A stretch of DNA of 64,000 nt, from positions 9,760,001 through 9,824,000 of the forward strand of contig NC_066588.1 of assembly GCF_905475345.1 (NCBI RefSeq), written 5' to 3'. The notes under the pieces were generated by a model that was not told where the DNA came from, did no database searches, and was given only the letters and a program-made list of their open reading frames with translations. The DNA is from Vespula vulgaris. Taxonomy: Eukaryota; Arthropoda; Insecta; Hymenoptera; Vespidae. The position numbers were made by a program, and so were the translations under genes. Below, piece by piece: positions 37,618 through 49,500 of the stretch (positions within the stretch are counted from its first letter, which is position 1; each line of letters starts with the position of its first letter).

Positions 37618-40600
37618 ATGGGAGATTCAGATGATGAATATGATAGAAAAAGGCGAGATAAGTTCAGAGGTGAAAGAACTGAATCATATTCTCGTGAAGG
37701 ACGCAGAGATGATCGTAGAAGAGATGATTGGGTTGACAGGTACGTAGAAGTATCTACTTATTGAAATAAATAATGCTAATAAAAAAAATATACACGTCGA
37801 AATACATGGGAAAAATGGACAAAACATTTTATTCCTTGTATACAGTAACATAGATATCATATTAATCAGTTTCAGGAAAAAAAATTTGAAGTTGAAGGTA
37901 ATAAATATGTACATTTCACACTGCAGTATCAAAATTCACTTGATATACTTACTCTTTTGTATTTTATAATTATCAACACAGAAGCCCTTGATTATTCCTT
38001 ATTTGCATATCCCTCTCCCTAATGTCACTACCTTTCCTGCATATCAGAAAAATATTACTAATCAAAGGTGAGACATTAAATTAGACAATGTCATATGATT
38101 TATAAATAACATCCTAAGAATGTGATGCTGCGTGATTAATTCTTTTGATAACATTTAATCTAATTCTACTAAAAGTTATTTTATATAATTAAATATTTGG
38201 GAGAACTTTCACTAAAGGAAATATAAAATAGTGATTATTCTAGGGAATGGTCCAGTCGCCCTAGGCAAAGGCCTGATTATCGTGAATATCGTGGTGGTGG
38301 TGGTGGTGGAGGTGGGCGTGATCGTTACAGTCCAGCACGATCACAAGATATGGCACCACCTATGAAAAGAATGCGAATTGATTGGGATGATAGACCAAGA
38401 TATGGACATGATTATTACGGTGGTGGTGGAAGTGGTAGTGGTGGTGGAAGCACTTGGGGTCCAGATCATTATCCACCTCCTCACCATGGCAACCATCACT
38501 ATGGCAACCATGGTAACAGTAGCAGGTTTGTGTATTCCTTTTTTATATAATACGTATATATATATATATATATATATACAGACACACACACATACATACA
38601 TATATACAGAATATAGTATTAAATGTGAAATTGATTATTAAACTGTCATAAATTTGGATAAAATATATGAGAATAATGCGAAAGCGAAGTCGTTTAACCC
38701 CTAGACTTTTAGCTAAGTTAAGGTAAAATGTAACGATCTAATAAACAAGTAAAAAGTGACAATATACTAATATTTAAATTAAAACATAAAATTAAAAATG
38801 TGTATATTAAATAGAAATATGTTTTATAGCCGTGAGGTGGCTGGAAATTTCAGCAATTCAAATGTCGAGACCCAACCACCAATGATGTCTTTCAAAGCAT
38901 TTCTTGGAACTCAAGAAGACACAATTACAGATGAAGAGGCTATTAAACGCTATAATGAGTACAAACTGGAATTCCGAAGACAGCAGCTCAATGAATTCTT
39001 TGTAGCACACAAAGATGAAGAATGGTATGTTAAAATAATTATTCTACAATATTACTTATGTTAAAATTATCATTGTGAAGATTTGTTAGTAATTTAATTT
39101 TTATAGTAAAGGTCTGTATTAAAATGTGATGTATTTGACGCGCGATAGAAAAATTCAAATTAAATGGCTGTCACATGATAGAATATATCATTATGTACAA
39201 ATTTTATAGGAATTTTAGGAAAGTTTTGTTTCGCTATTTTAAATTAAAAAAAAAAAAAAGAAAAGCACTTATTAGAAATTGAAAAATTCAAAACCATATA
39301 ATTATTTGATGCTTAATAGGCACAAAGCTATCTGGAAGGATTAGTTGAATCATAATTTATAATTGCAGATGTAACGTGATAGCTAATTTCAAACAATATG
39401 ACCAACTTTGTCTATCCCTACAGCATACAGCCGCCACCGCCTTATACCTTGGGCACAGGTCATCTCGCCCGTTTATTTTTTCGTACGATATTTTATAAAT
39501 TTCGCGTTTCGCGCATCGCAGAAGAATCGAGGTGTTTATTAGGTAGTTGAACAGAATGTGAGCTGGGCGCGCAAAGCCCTAACATGCTCACGTAGGCCGC
39601 GTTCTAAACCCGCTAATTATTTTTAAATTTTGAATCTATGCTATCATTGCAATAGACTGTGTCAACGAGAATACTGAATGCAAGTAAAAATATGACACTA
39701 CAGGTGAGGCTTTATTCTGTAACTGAAAATGTTGATATGCAGTCATGTTGTAATACTAATTCCAAATATTATCATATATTTTAGTTTGTTGAAACTGTAA
39801 TTTTATTTTAGACCAAGACTGGAACGAATATAAAATGGTTTGAAATGTTTTATCTAAAACTACTTTCACGTGTTTTATCTATCTTTCGAATTATTTTCAC
39901 TATTAAATAAGAAACAGTAATATACATTGTAATAATATAACAGCGATTTTCTTGCTGTATCCTATTTGTTATCTGAAATATCTAAGAATATAAACGTACA
40001 TCTTACTTTATATATAAAATTAATTCTAAAAAATATTATTAAATAATTGTTATTTTTTTCAACATGATAGTATTATACAATAACATTATTAATACTATCG
40101 TGTCTCTATTTAAAGATATCAGTTAATATAAATCTATAAATTATTGCTGTATAAATACTATATAAATCGTTTCTTGCTATACACGACTTGTGATTATATC
40201 ATTGTTAAAAACATATCTACATCTTAATACTAAATGCCTTTCAACTTAAACAACTATATTATACAACAAAGATATATAAATAATGATATATTCAATAAAA
40301 TAATATATAAAAATAATAGTTGTATTTGTATTTACTTGTTAGGTTCAAAATAAAATATCATCCAGAAGAATCTCTGAAGAGAAAAGAAGAACAACTCGCA
40401 GCTCTTAAGGTATACAATTAGAATATTTCAATTTCATTTTATAATTATTAATTATTATATTACCATATAATTTCTTTTTTAATGATATCTTTTAGAAACG
40501 CGTTGAAGTATTTATGGATATGCTTCAAACAGGGGAAATAGATAATGTTTCAGTTGACGCTGAACAAGCAGATGTATTGTTGCGTCTTTTAGATGCTGTT

Positions 40601-43600
40601 GTAATTAAATTGGAAGGTGGTACAGAAGAAGATTTACAAGTTTTAGATATGAAATCAGCAAATGCTATAACTTCAAAGGATACTCTTAACAAGGAGAAGA
40701 CCGAAATTAAAAATAAATCTGCAACGGAGCAACAAATTGAAAAAAAGTATGAATTCATATAAATTTGATCAATGAACATATTTTTGATGATACATTTGGT
40801 ATTATACCTCGATTGTTTCAGTGAACATGTTAAAACAGACGAATTAGTACTTGAGGAAAAACCATGTAAAAATGGACAAAATGCCGATGCCGACGTAAAA
40901 CACGTTGTAGAAAATGAAAATGCAATAAGTGTACCTGAGAAAATAGAAGTATCTGCAGAAGAAACAAAAGACATGGAAGAAAACTTTAAATCTGAGGAAA
41001 CAAGTATGCCCTCATTATTACACACTTTACCGTATGAGATTTGTCATTGTTTTTATACACGCTTTGTTTATTGTAGAAGAAAAATCAGAAGAAATTAATC
41101 TGAGAAAACGAAAGCGAACAAATAGCAACAGTAGTAGCAGCAGCAGCAGTAGCAGTAGTTCTTCAGGAAGTGACAGCAATAAAGCTGATACTCCAAAAGC
41201 TGAAACACGTAAATATTTATATTGTGTATGCGTGCGCGCATATATATATTAAAATTTATTTATAGATCTTAATTAATCTATTTTCTAATAGTTTTATTTT
41301 CTCGACTATGCCTACATAATTTGAATATTATATTTCCTCGTTCTCTCATTCTCTTCTTTCTGTCTCCTGCGTTCTTCCTTCTAGCAACTCTATGAAATAC
41401 TTTTTTACATTTCTGTAGCTCTATTTTATTTGTTATTTCTATCCTTCTTTTTTCCTCTGTTGATATGCTTCCATATTTTATTTGTTTTTCATTTGTTTTA
41501 TTTTCTCTTCCGTCTTTTCCTGCTGCTTATCCTTCTTTCTTTCACAAAAATCTTTTTTTTTTTTTTTCTTTCCTTGCTGACAGCATATATCCTTATATAT
41601 ATATATTCTATAATATTGTGTGTGTGTATTCTTGTATACATTTATAATTTAAAAAAATTTTTAATTGTTTTTACTTAGCCATAAATGAAAAGATAGATGT
41701 CACTAATGACAATAATGAGGATGGAGCTATCAAACAGGAAAAAGAAGAAATAGAAACAGAGCAAGCTGATTCGATAGAAACTAAAAAACCTGCAATTGAG
41801 CCAGAGGCTGTTATTGATCTAGCTAGTGAAGATAAAGAAAAGGAACCTAGAGCACTTCATAAAACCAGTAGTATTTTTCTTCGAAATTTGGCACCAACTA
41901 TTACAAAAGCCGAAGTCGAAGCGGTTAGATATATATTTTAATCGAAAATTATTGTTCTTGTTGTTGTTGTTGTTATTGATTAAGTCGATCAAATTATTAA
42001 TCATAATTGGATATTTTATTAGATGTGTAAACGTTTCCCTGGTTTCTTACGAGTTGCAATAGCCGATCCGCAACCAGAAAGACGATGGTTTCGACGTGGT
42101 TGGGTCTCATTTGAAAGACAAGTTAATATAAAAGAAATTTGTTGGAGTTTAAACAATATACGAGTAAGTATAATATATATATATATATATATACAATTAA
42201 TTCCTTATTATTTTATAGTTATGAATGTGCATACATACACACATATATATTCACTGATATCATTTATTTTGGAGCAGCTAAGAGATTGCGAATTAGGCGC
42301 TATTGTAAACAGAGATCTTTCACGTCGTATTCGTACAGTAAACGGAATAACGTCTCACAAACAAATAGTTAGACATGACATTAAGCTTAGCGCAAAGATT
42401 GTTCATAATTTAGATAATCGCGTAGGATTGTGGAATGAAGAAAAAAAAGAGGAAAATTTGAACAAACAAAATGATGATAACAAGGAGAATACAGCATCTC
42501 AAAGTGAAGTTGAACAAGCTGTAAGTCGTCAAAATTTTTTTTTTTGTATTTTTCAATGTTCGACTATTTTATAACTTAATCCTCTGATCGCGAAACTATA
42601 TGAAACCCTGCGTATTTTAGGCTTTTGGATTGTCCTCGAAAAATCCAGTACTGAAAAATATAACGGATTACTTGATAGAGGAGGCATCAGCAGAAGAAGA
42701 AGAATTGTTAGGTATGTCCGGTGACCAAGAGGAAGGTCAATTAGGAGGAGATGGAGATGGACCGATTGAGAGAGACCCATCGTTAATAAAAGTAATGATA
42801 TTTTTATCTATATTAAAATATAATAATTAGAGATCTTATCACACTCCGATCATAGAGACATATACATACTTTTATTTTTAGGTTCTAGATAGATTGGTAC
42901 TGTACTTACGAGTAGTTCATTCGGTAGATTATTACAATCATTGTGAATATCCCAATGAAGATGAAATGCCGAATAGATGTGGAATAATGCATGTTAGAGG
43001 TTCTCCACCTACTGCTAAGGTGACTAGTACTGAATTACAAGAATACTGTCGTAATTTTGAAACTAAAATGGCTGCTTTCCTGCAACCTGTTGCGACTTTA
43101 TCAACTGAAGAATTTGATAAACTCGGTGCTAAAAATGCTGATGCGTATCCTTTTTTTATTTTGTTATAGAAAGATTATTTCTTTCGTTACGACCAAATTT
43201 TCCCCAAAGTAATATTTGATACTTTGTCGTATTACAAAACTATTGATCTATTATGTACGTTATATGAACTTAACCTTCTGGTGATATTTTCCTTGAATAT
43301 ACAAATAATATATTATTAAGAATTATTTTCCATCAAATGATACAATACTCAAAAATTTGTTTAATTATATGAGTATTATTACATCTTTTTATATATTAAT
43401 AATTTTGTTTTAATTAAAAGGTAAAAATTGTAGCATTGAATCATAACTATGATTGCTGAGATCAAACACATATCCCTAAAGGGTTAATATAGAACAAATT
43501 ATAAATGAATATATGTCGTGATAAAGAACATTGGTTGCCATGAAGATATCAAGATATATACTATATTCATTTAGCGTTCTTTATTTAAGCACAATTTTGT

Positions 43601-44823
43601 CAAATGAATGTAGTTCCTTTAGTAAGGAAGAAAATAGATCACCTTGATATCTTTGATCCACAAATATTTTTCTTAACTCGATGACATATAGTGAAGTTGA
43701 AAAATTTGTGCAAGCAAATACACAAGAATTATCAAAAGATAAATGGTTGTGTCCTCTCAGTGGAAAGAAATTTAAGGGACCTGATTTTATCCGTAAACAT
43801 ATATTCAATAAACACGCAGAGAAAGTTAACGAAGTTATGACTGAAGCAGAATATTTTAATAATTACCTGAAAGATCCAAAACGACCACAGCTTCCAGAAC
43901 ATCCTGGTAATAAAGCATCACCTAGAGAAGGACCACGTGAAGGATTTAATCCATACGGTTGTACAACGTAAGTGAAGTTAAAATTACATGTTTATCGTAA
44001 TGATTATAATGTTAAAAGAATGATAAACATATTGTATATCTCGAAATTCTTTTATTCTTTATCTTCAGATTTGGAAGTTATGGAGCTGGTTACGGAGGAG
44101 GCAGAGGAGGTTATGGCTCCGGCTATGGTGGCGGATTTGGCGGAGGATTTGGAATGCCTCGTCCCAGCCGTGGTGGTTTTAACAGAGGACGGTAAGACGA
44201 ATCTCTCTATTATACACATTTTCTTTTCTTTCGATATTTTTGCATGTCGCTTTATTTTATATTTCTAACTCGCAAACCTTTTTAATCGCTTTCTTCTACA
44301 TGTAACATTTGCGCAACGTATTAGAAAATAAATGTTACGTCGAATAAACGATGCACTTAAATATAGTTTATGTTCAGGTGATATTTTAATTCAATCAAAA
44401 TAGAAAGATTTTCAAAAAAGTAAAAACAATGTTTCCAGGGTTGTTCCAGATTCAACTTCAAGAACTATTATTAATTATAATGACTTGGACCAGATGGACA
44501 TGGACATGTTCTAAGTTTATTTAATTCCAATTAATACTTGCATGAATAAAATAAAATTCTTACAAATGTCTGGTCTTTTGTGCCAACAGATTTATATCTG
44601 GATTATGTAACACGATATTATTAAAAAAAAAAAAAAGGAAAAAATAAAAAGAAAAAAGAGAATAGAAATAAGAAACTATTCACTGCCATCTGCAATTCTC
44701 AATATAAATTTTTTTGTAAAACAAATGTGTTACAAAATCAGCACAAATATATTTTTTTTACATATATTTTTATTTACTCTTATTTTAAAAACATGCATCG
44801 AGATCCAAATATTCGTAAAAATA

Positions 44824-44861
<38 letters not shown>

Positions 44862-45270
44862 CACACACACACATACACATATATAATATGCATATGTTTA
44901 TTTTTCCAAGTGAAGGAAATAAATTATAAAATTTTTATTTATTTCAAATGAATACAAGGATCAATCGATGCTGTAACTATGTGACCAACAAAATAAAACT
45001 ATTTGTTACTAATTATTTGTGATTTTATTCTAAACCCATTTCCATTTGTCTCCTATACTGGTTGGTCATCGCGACACAAATATAATCATATAGATATATA
45101 TGAATATTTCTGTTACAACATAAATTTCTATGCCACATTCTAACTTTGTTTATGTATAATTAAATGACTAAACTAATACTCACTATTACAGTGGCGGTGG
45201 AGGAGATTTTCGACCTGTCATTCATTATCGAGACCTTGATGCACCACGTGAACCAGACGAATTCTTGTAA
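37618..45270 (+). CDS. Ars2: Ars2 / Serrate RNA effector molecule, two alternative C-termini
   Basis: Cap-binding-complex adaptor that routes nascent RNA to miRNA/siRNA processing, 3'-end formation or decay in the nucleus. Coding exons: 37618-37739, 38244-38525, 38830-39024, 40343-40409, 40496-40746, 40822-41003, 41077-41208, 41679-41923, 42023-42163, 42278-42520, 42621-42791, 42882-43144, 43692-43967, 44069-44191, then either 44439-44514 or 45192-45270. All phases agree (922 or 923 aa). The N-terminus is charged and Gly/Arg-rich. The conserved Serrate/Ars2 N domain (from about residue 145) has FKAFL and AHKDEEWFKIKYHPEE. A poly-Ser stretch and an acidic region follow. An RRM-like domain starts near 474 (IFLRNLAP). 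The zinc-finger domain near 785-806 has WLCPLSGKKF and RKHIFNKH, with one Cys as is usual in Ars2. The tail is Gly-rich and ends in a Y-x-DLD motif. The match to Ars2 is unambiguous. Confidence 0.96.
39369..39640. other. GC-rich structured block in Ars2 intron 3, unidentified
   Basis: The 1.3-kb intron 39,025-40,342 is very AT-rich except for this block. At 39,558-39,591 there is a hairpin: outer stem GTGAGC/GCTCAC and inner stem GGGC/GCCC around a GCGCAAA loop. An AATTTT-type stretch follows near 39,615. Potential splice sites flank it: GCAG near 39,368 and CAG|GTGAGG near 39,703. It could be an embedded small RNA, a cryptic or poison exon, or a transposon relic. I do not recognise the RNA family. 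Confidence 0.35.
44439..44514 (+). other. Ars2: Ars2 proximal alternative terminal exon A
   Basis: The acceptor TTTCCAG at 44,432-44,438 joins in phase to exon 14 and encodes 24 further residues ending INYNDLDQMDMDMF and a stop. AATAAA follows at 44,545-44,550 with a GT-rich downstream segment, so the transcript can terminate here. Confidence 0.8.
44824..44874 (+). repeat. (TG)n(TA)n(CA)n perfect inverted repeat
   Basis: TG dinucleotides, then TA, then CA. The sequence is its own reverse complement over about 38 bp (44,836-44,873), so the RNA can form an 18-bp stem. It sits between the two alternative Ars2 terminal exons. Confidence 0.95.
45192..45270 (+). other. Ars2: Ars2 distal alternative terminal exon B
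   Basis: An acceptor ending TTACAG at 45,191 joins in the same phase and encodes 25 residues ending IHYRDLDAPREPDEFL and a stop. YRDLDAP matches the conserved C-terminal signature of animal Ars2 proteins. AATAAA is at 45,686-45,691. Confidence 0.85.
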
Positions 45271-45878
45271 GGAGTTCACTCGTTCAACAATGAAACATCC
45301 AAATGCAAGTGTGCATTTTCAATGTCTGTATATATAATAACAATATTGTTAAGAATTATAGTAAAATACATTAACGCGAGAAGCTTATTAAATTGAGCTT
45401 CGGAAATTTATAAAGTATCTCGTATTAAAAAATGCTTAAATATTAATAATATAACATACTTGGAAGTACCAGTATTTAATATGTTTTAATCATTGGTAAT
45501 AATATATAGATATATAGAACAAAATTATGATTATGATTCTGATCATATATCTTTAAAATTAAAACAACTAGTTACATAAATATTTTGTTTGTAATACATG
45601 CATGATACAAATATCCCTGATTGTATTTATGTAATAATGATAAATATGAAATAATTAGTCTCTTATGTAAAAATTGGAATTTACAAATAAACTTATTGTG
45701 TAGTAGCTAATATTCTTTTATTTAATAATATTCATTATCCGTTCACGATTGCTATAACTATTTATACAAGACGTATATATATATACATTACATACATATA
45801 TAATTATTTGTATATAAAATACTGTATATGTATCAATTTTTTCTTGCTCATTGTAAATTTTATCATCATTTATAAATG
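45271..45878. other. Convergent 3' region of Ars2 and the LDLa gene
   Basis: This holds both 3'UTRs. A plus-strand AATAAA lies at 45,686-45,691, and its minus-strand counterpart (TTTATT on the plus strand) lies at 45,717-45,722. The two cleavage sites are therefore expected within a few tens of bases of each other. Confidence 0.6.
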
Positions 45879-46472
45879 CTACATAACATGATCCTTGCAA
45901 TGTCTTTCGTCACTATAGTCTCCGCAATCATCAATTCCATTACATTTTGCACCTTTTGCAATGCATCTATTATTTCTGAAAAAATATAAAACTTAGAACT
46001 GTATGCGATAAAAAAGAAAATTTTCTTTTGTAAACAAACTTGAGATATAAATTTACTGGCATGTGAATTCATGCTTATTGCATCGACCCTCGCATCCATG
46101 TGGCTCGTCCGATCCATCGGCACAATCGACCAATCCATCGCAAAATCGAGCCCTTAATATACATTGCCCGTTACTGCATGTAAATTCGCTTTCCAACGGG
46201 CAAGCTAAGATAAATATCATTCGTTAATTATCGTTGAACGATTAACAAATAAATATCTAATCATGATGTTATTTTAAACTTTAGTTTAGATCGCCGTTAA
46301 ATATAGTCAAGCAAAAAAAAGCTAAATATCAATGTTATGTCAAGTGCTACATTGATTTACATGCGAAAGTTTTCGTGCATTCAAGATACCGATATGTACT
46401 CACACCGACCAAGATTATGACCTACGAAGAAGAAAACAAAAAACATGGTGAAATATATATATACCATACAAA

Positions 46473-46513
<41 letters not shown>

Positions 46514-49500
46514 TAATAAGGAACATACAATTATTTTGACATGATAAAAAGATTAGATATCAATAGAACTACGAGATATAACGCAACAAATATCGTAACG
46601 ACAATGTTACATACGTCGTTAATACTAATTACATACAAAACTACGCAAGCGTTTATTCTTACATGTGATTGTACGAAGTACTAATCTGAGAGTTCAACGA
46701 TTACGTATTGTCACTTATATCGAATTTTCAAATTAAGCTCCGTAAAAAATAATGAATTTGTGCACATAATCTGTCGCGCGCGCGCCCATACACACGCACA
46801 TACATTTATTCTTTCATGTAGAATGAATTAAAAAAAAATTACTTACCTAAGGTGCAATTAATTTCATCGGTAGCATCCCAGCAATCTATTCTACCATCGC
46901 ATCTCCTTTCCAATGGTAGACAAGAAGTATCGTTGCCGCACTGAAAATGCGTCTCTGAATTGCAGACTAAAAAGAAATAATACCACATAAAAAATTGAAA
47001 ATAATATCGTAATATCTTATAATAAGATGAACCATAGGAATGAAAGATAGGAAGAGCAGAAGCCTCGCAAACAAACAATGTAAAACCAGGCAAGCCGATA
47101 AGGAGAAATTTGTAGATCACAAGGAAACTGGGGTAATATGGTAAAACACGGCACGTTTTCAAGTGAAACGGAGAGATACTCGAGTTTAAGCCAATACTAT
47201 ATCTTATTATACCCACCGCAATTGTACTCGTCTGAGTGATCGTAACAGTTCATATGACCGTCGCAACGTTTTTCCATGGGAATACAAAGTGTGTTCACGC
47301 AAGTCCACTCGTCGTCTAGACAGTAGTGCTCTATCTCTACGCATCTTCGAAAAGAAATTACAAAGAAAAAAAAAATGAAAAAAGAAAAATACGTATAAAA
47401 ATAAGAGTAGATGGACGTGTATATTTTTTCTTTCTTAAATTAACGATCAAAATAGAAGAACGTTTAGTTCCGAAAAATTTTTTTTCTATTATGTGTACCT
47501 AAAAGCATCGACGTCAAGACGATGACATCTTTGCTTGTTGATAAGACACAGACCAGCACATCCTGTTGGGTCTTCAGGATCCAGACCGATTCTACAAATA
47601 GGCACTTCTTCATCTACCAAACCAACGCAGACCTCTCCACTCAAGCAGTCATCGCAATATCTGGTTGAATTAGTATTCGCATGGACAACGTTCGATGCTT
47701 CCGTTTCCGTTTTCGTGATCAGCAATGGAGTATCATCGGGGAACGATAGGTCGACGTTTAAAAATACATCGGCCATGCGAATGGTGCTCGTCGTCGGTGT
47801 TCTCGTCGGCACGTCGTTCTTCGACTCGTTTGAGAAAACCTGACTGAAAGACTCCTCGGACGTGACGTTTTGCATCGATGAATTTCCACTCGACGATTTC
47901 AGATAAAGTTGAATAATTTGTAATTTCTGCGGTTCTGAAAGTATGATCGAGAAAGAAAGTTACGTAGAATATATTATTCTTCAAGATATCAATCAAAAAT
48001 TTTTCGGAATATATACACGACGAAGTTAAGAAATAAGTATCTAATATATACTTTCGGTTGACTGTACTTTAACTTGATCACGCGTTCAAGATGAAAAAAG
48101 AAGGAAACAAATAAGAGGAGAGGTAGTTAAAGGAAACATTCTGTTGACCCAGCGGTTAAATTCATCTCGTACGAGCAATTGGTACGCTTCGTCGAATCAA
48201 AGCGTGGATTTACCATGTATCTTCTTCATCTTTTTGTTTTTTTTTTCTTCTTTCTTTCTTTCTTTTAACTATAAAAGATGTTAATAACGTGCGCCGATCA
48301 ATAAGAAGCACATTCTTATCATTCGATGTAAGTACGCGTTAAATAATGAATAATAAAATAATCTATTTACTAGAAAATAATCGAACTAACCAAAGACGAT
48401 ATAAAGAGCACCAGCGCCTACTCCGAGAAGTATCAATATGAGGATCAATAAAAAGATCAAAGATCTATTACAGCCAGATCCTTCGAGCGGTCGTGCGAGA
48501 TGTAACGTCCATCCGCGATGATGTTTGTGAAGTCTTGCTGGATCCGGTGGTGGTTCGCCACGGACACTTCTTCGCAAGTTAACCCGATTTTGCGAGGTAG
48601 GAGTTTGCATTCGTACTGGGAGGGAATAAGCCCTCTGAAAGAACAAAGCAATGGAGAAAAAATTAAAAAACGAATCGATTAATGAATTAATCTGAACGAC
48701 GAAACAATATTATCGTAAAACGTATAACGCGCAATTTGTATAATATATATGATATCAAAATACAAATACACGTGCGCGCGCGCACACACACACACACACT
48801 GCACCTTGAGCTCGGCCATCGATACTGCATTCTCTCCCCAACTACAAATTCACACGATATTTCGACAAAGATTTCGCTTGTTCCTTTTCTTTTACTTTTT
48901 TGTTTTTTTCTTTAGATCGTTTCTTGATTATCGAGGTCGACCGAATATTCCCAAACTTCGATTTTCACTTTTAACATCGTATAAACTGTACACAAGCGAA
49001 CCGATGGACATTTAAGTTTTGCACGGCCGTCGATGAGCCAACGTGCTTTTGGAGCGCCAGACGCACAGCCCACACTTCTGTCTGGCTATAGATAGATATT
49101 TTCCACTTCCGCTCCGTTTCGTTTCTTTGCGAGCAAAGAGTCGGTCTAAAGCGGCCACATCTTCTTCGGTCAAGAATCGACCGGACGACTGTCGCGTGTA
49201 AATTTTACAGACTGAAACCGTGCAAGCACACGGCATTGACTTTATAGGATAATACCGGCATGTGTGTGTGCGTGCGCCTGTGTATACGTACATATTTATT
49301 TATTTATTTATTGTTTTTATTTTTTCTTAGCTCCATTTGTTTACCAAATGGTTGTTACCAGAAAATTCTTTTATCAAAACTGATACACGCGTATGTCTGA
49401 CAATTTTATATTTTTCTTCACTAATTCATTACGTATAGATAAATTATTATAATTAGCATGTTATATGGACATCGTTAATCGTATTAATAAGTGTTAATAG

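Noticed and set aside
39575..39585. CCCTAAC in the Ars2 intron hairpin considered as a telomerase RNA template
   Set aside because: It has only a single partial repeat, whereas a template for the insect TTAGG telomere should contain about one and a half copies of CCTAA.
40525..41025. 166-codon minus-strand frame
   Set aside because: It lies antisense to confirmed Ars2 exons 5 and 6, whose codon phase and domain matches explain the open frame.
49012..49293. 93-codon minus-strand frame just upstream of the short LDLa isoform
   Set aside because: It spans the predicted TATA box and transcription start, so most of it would be 5'UTR, and its frame does not lead into MAELK.
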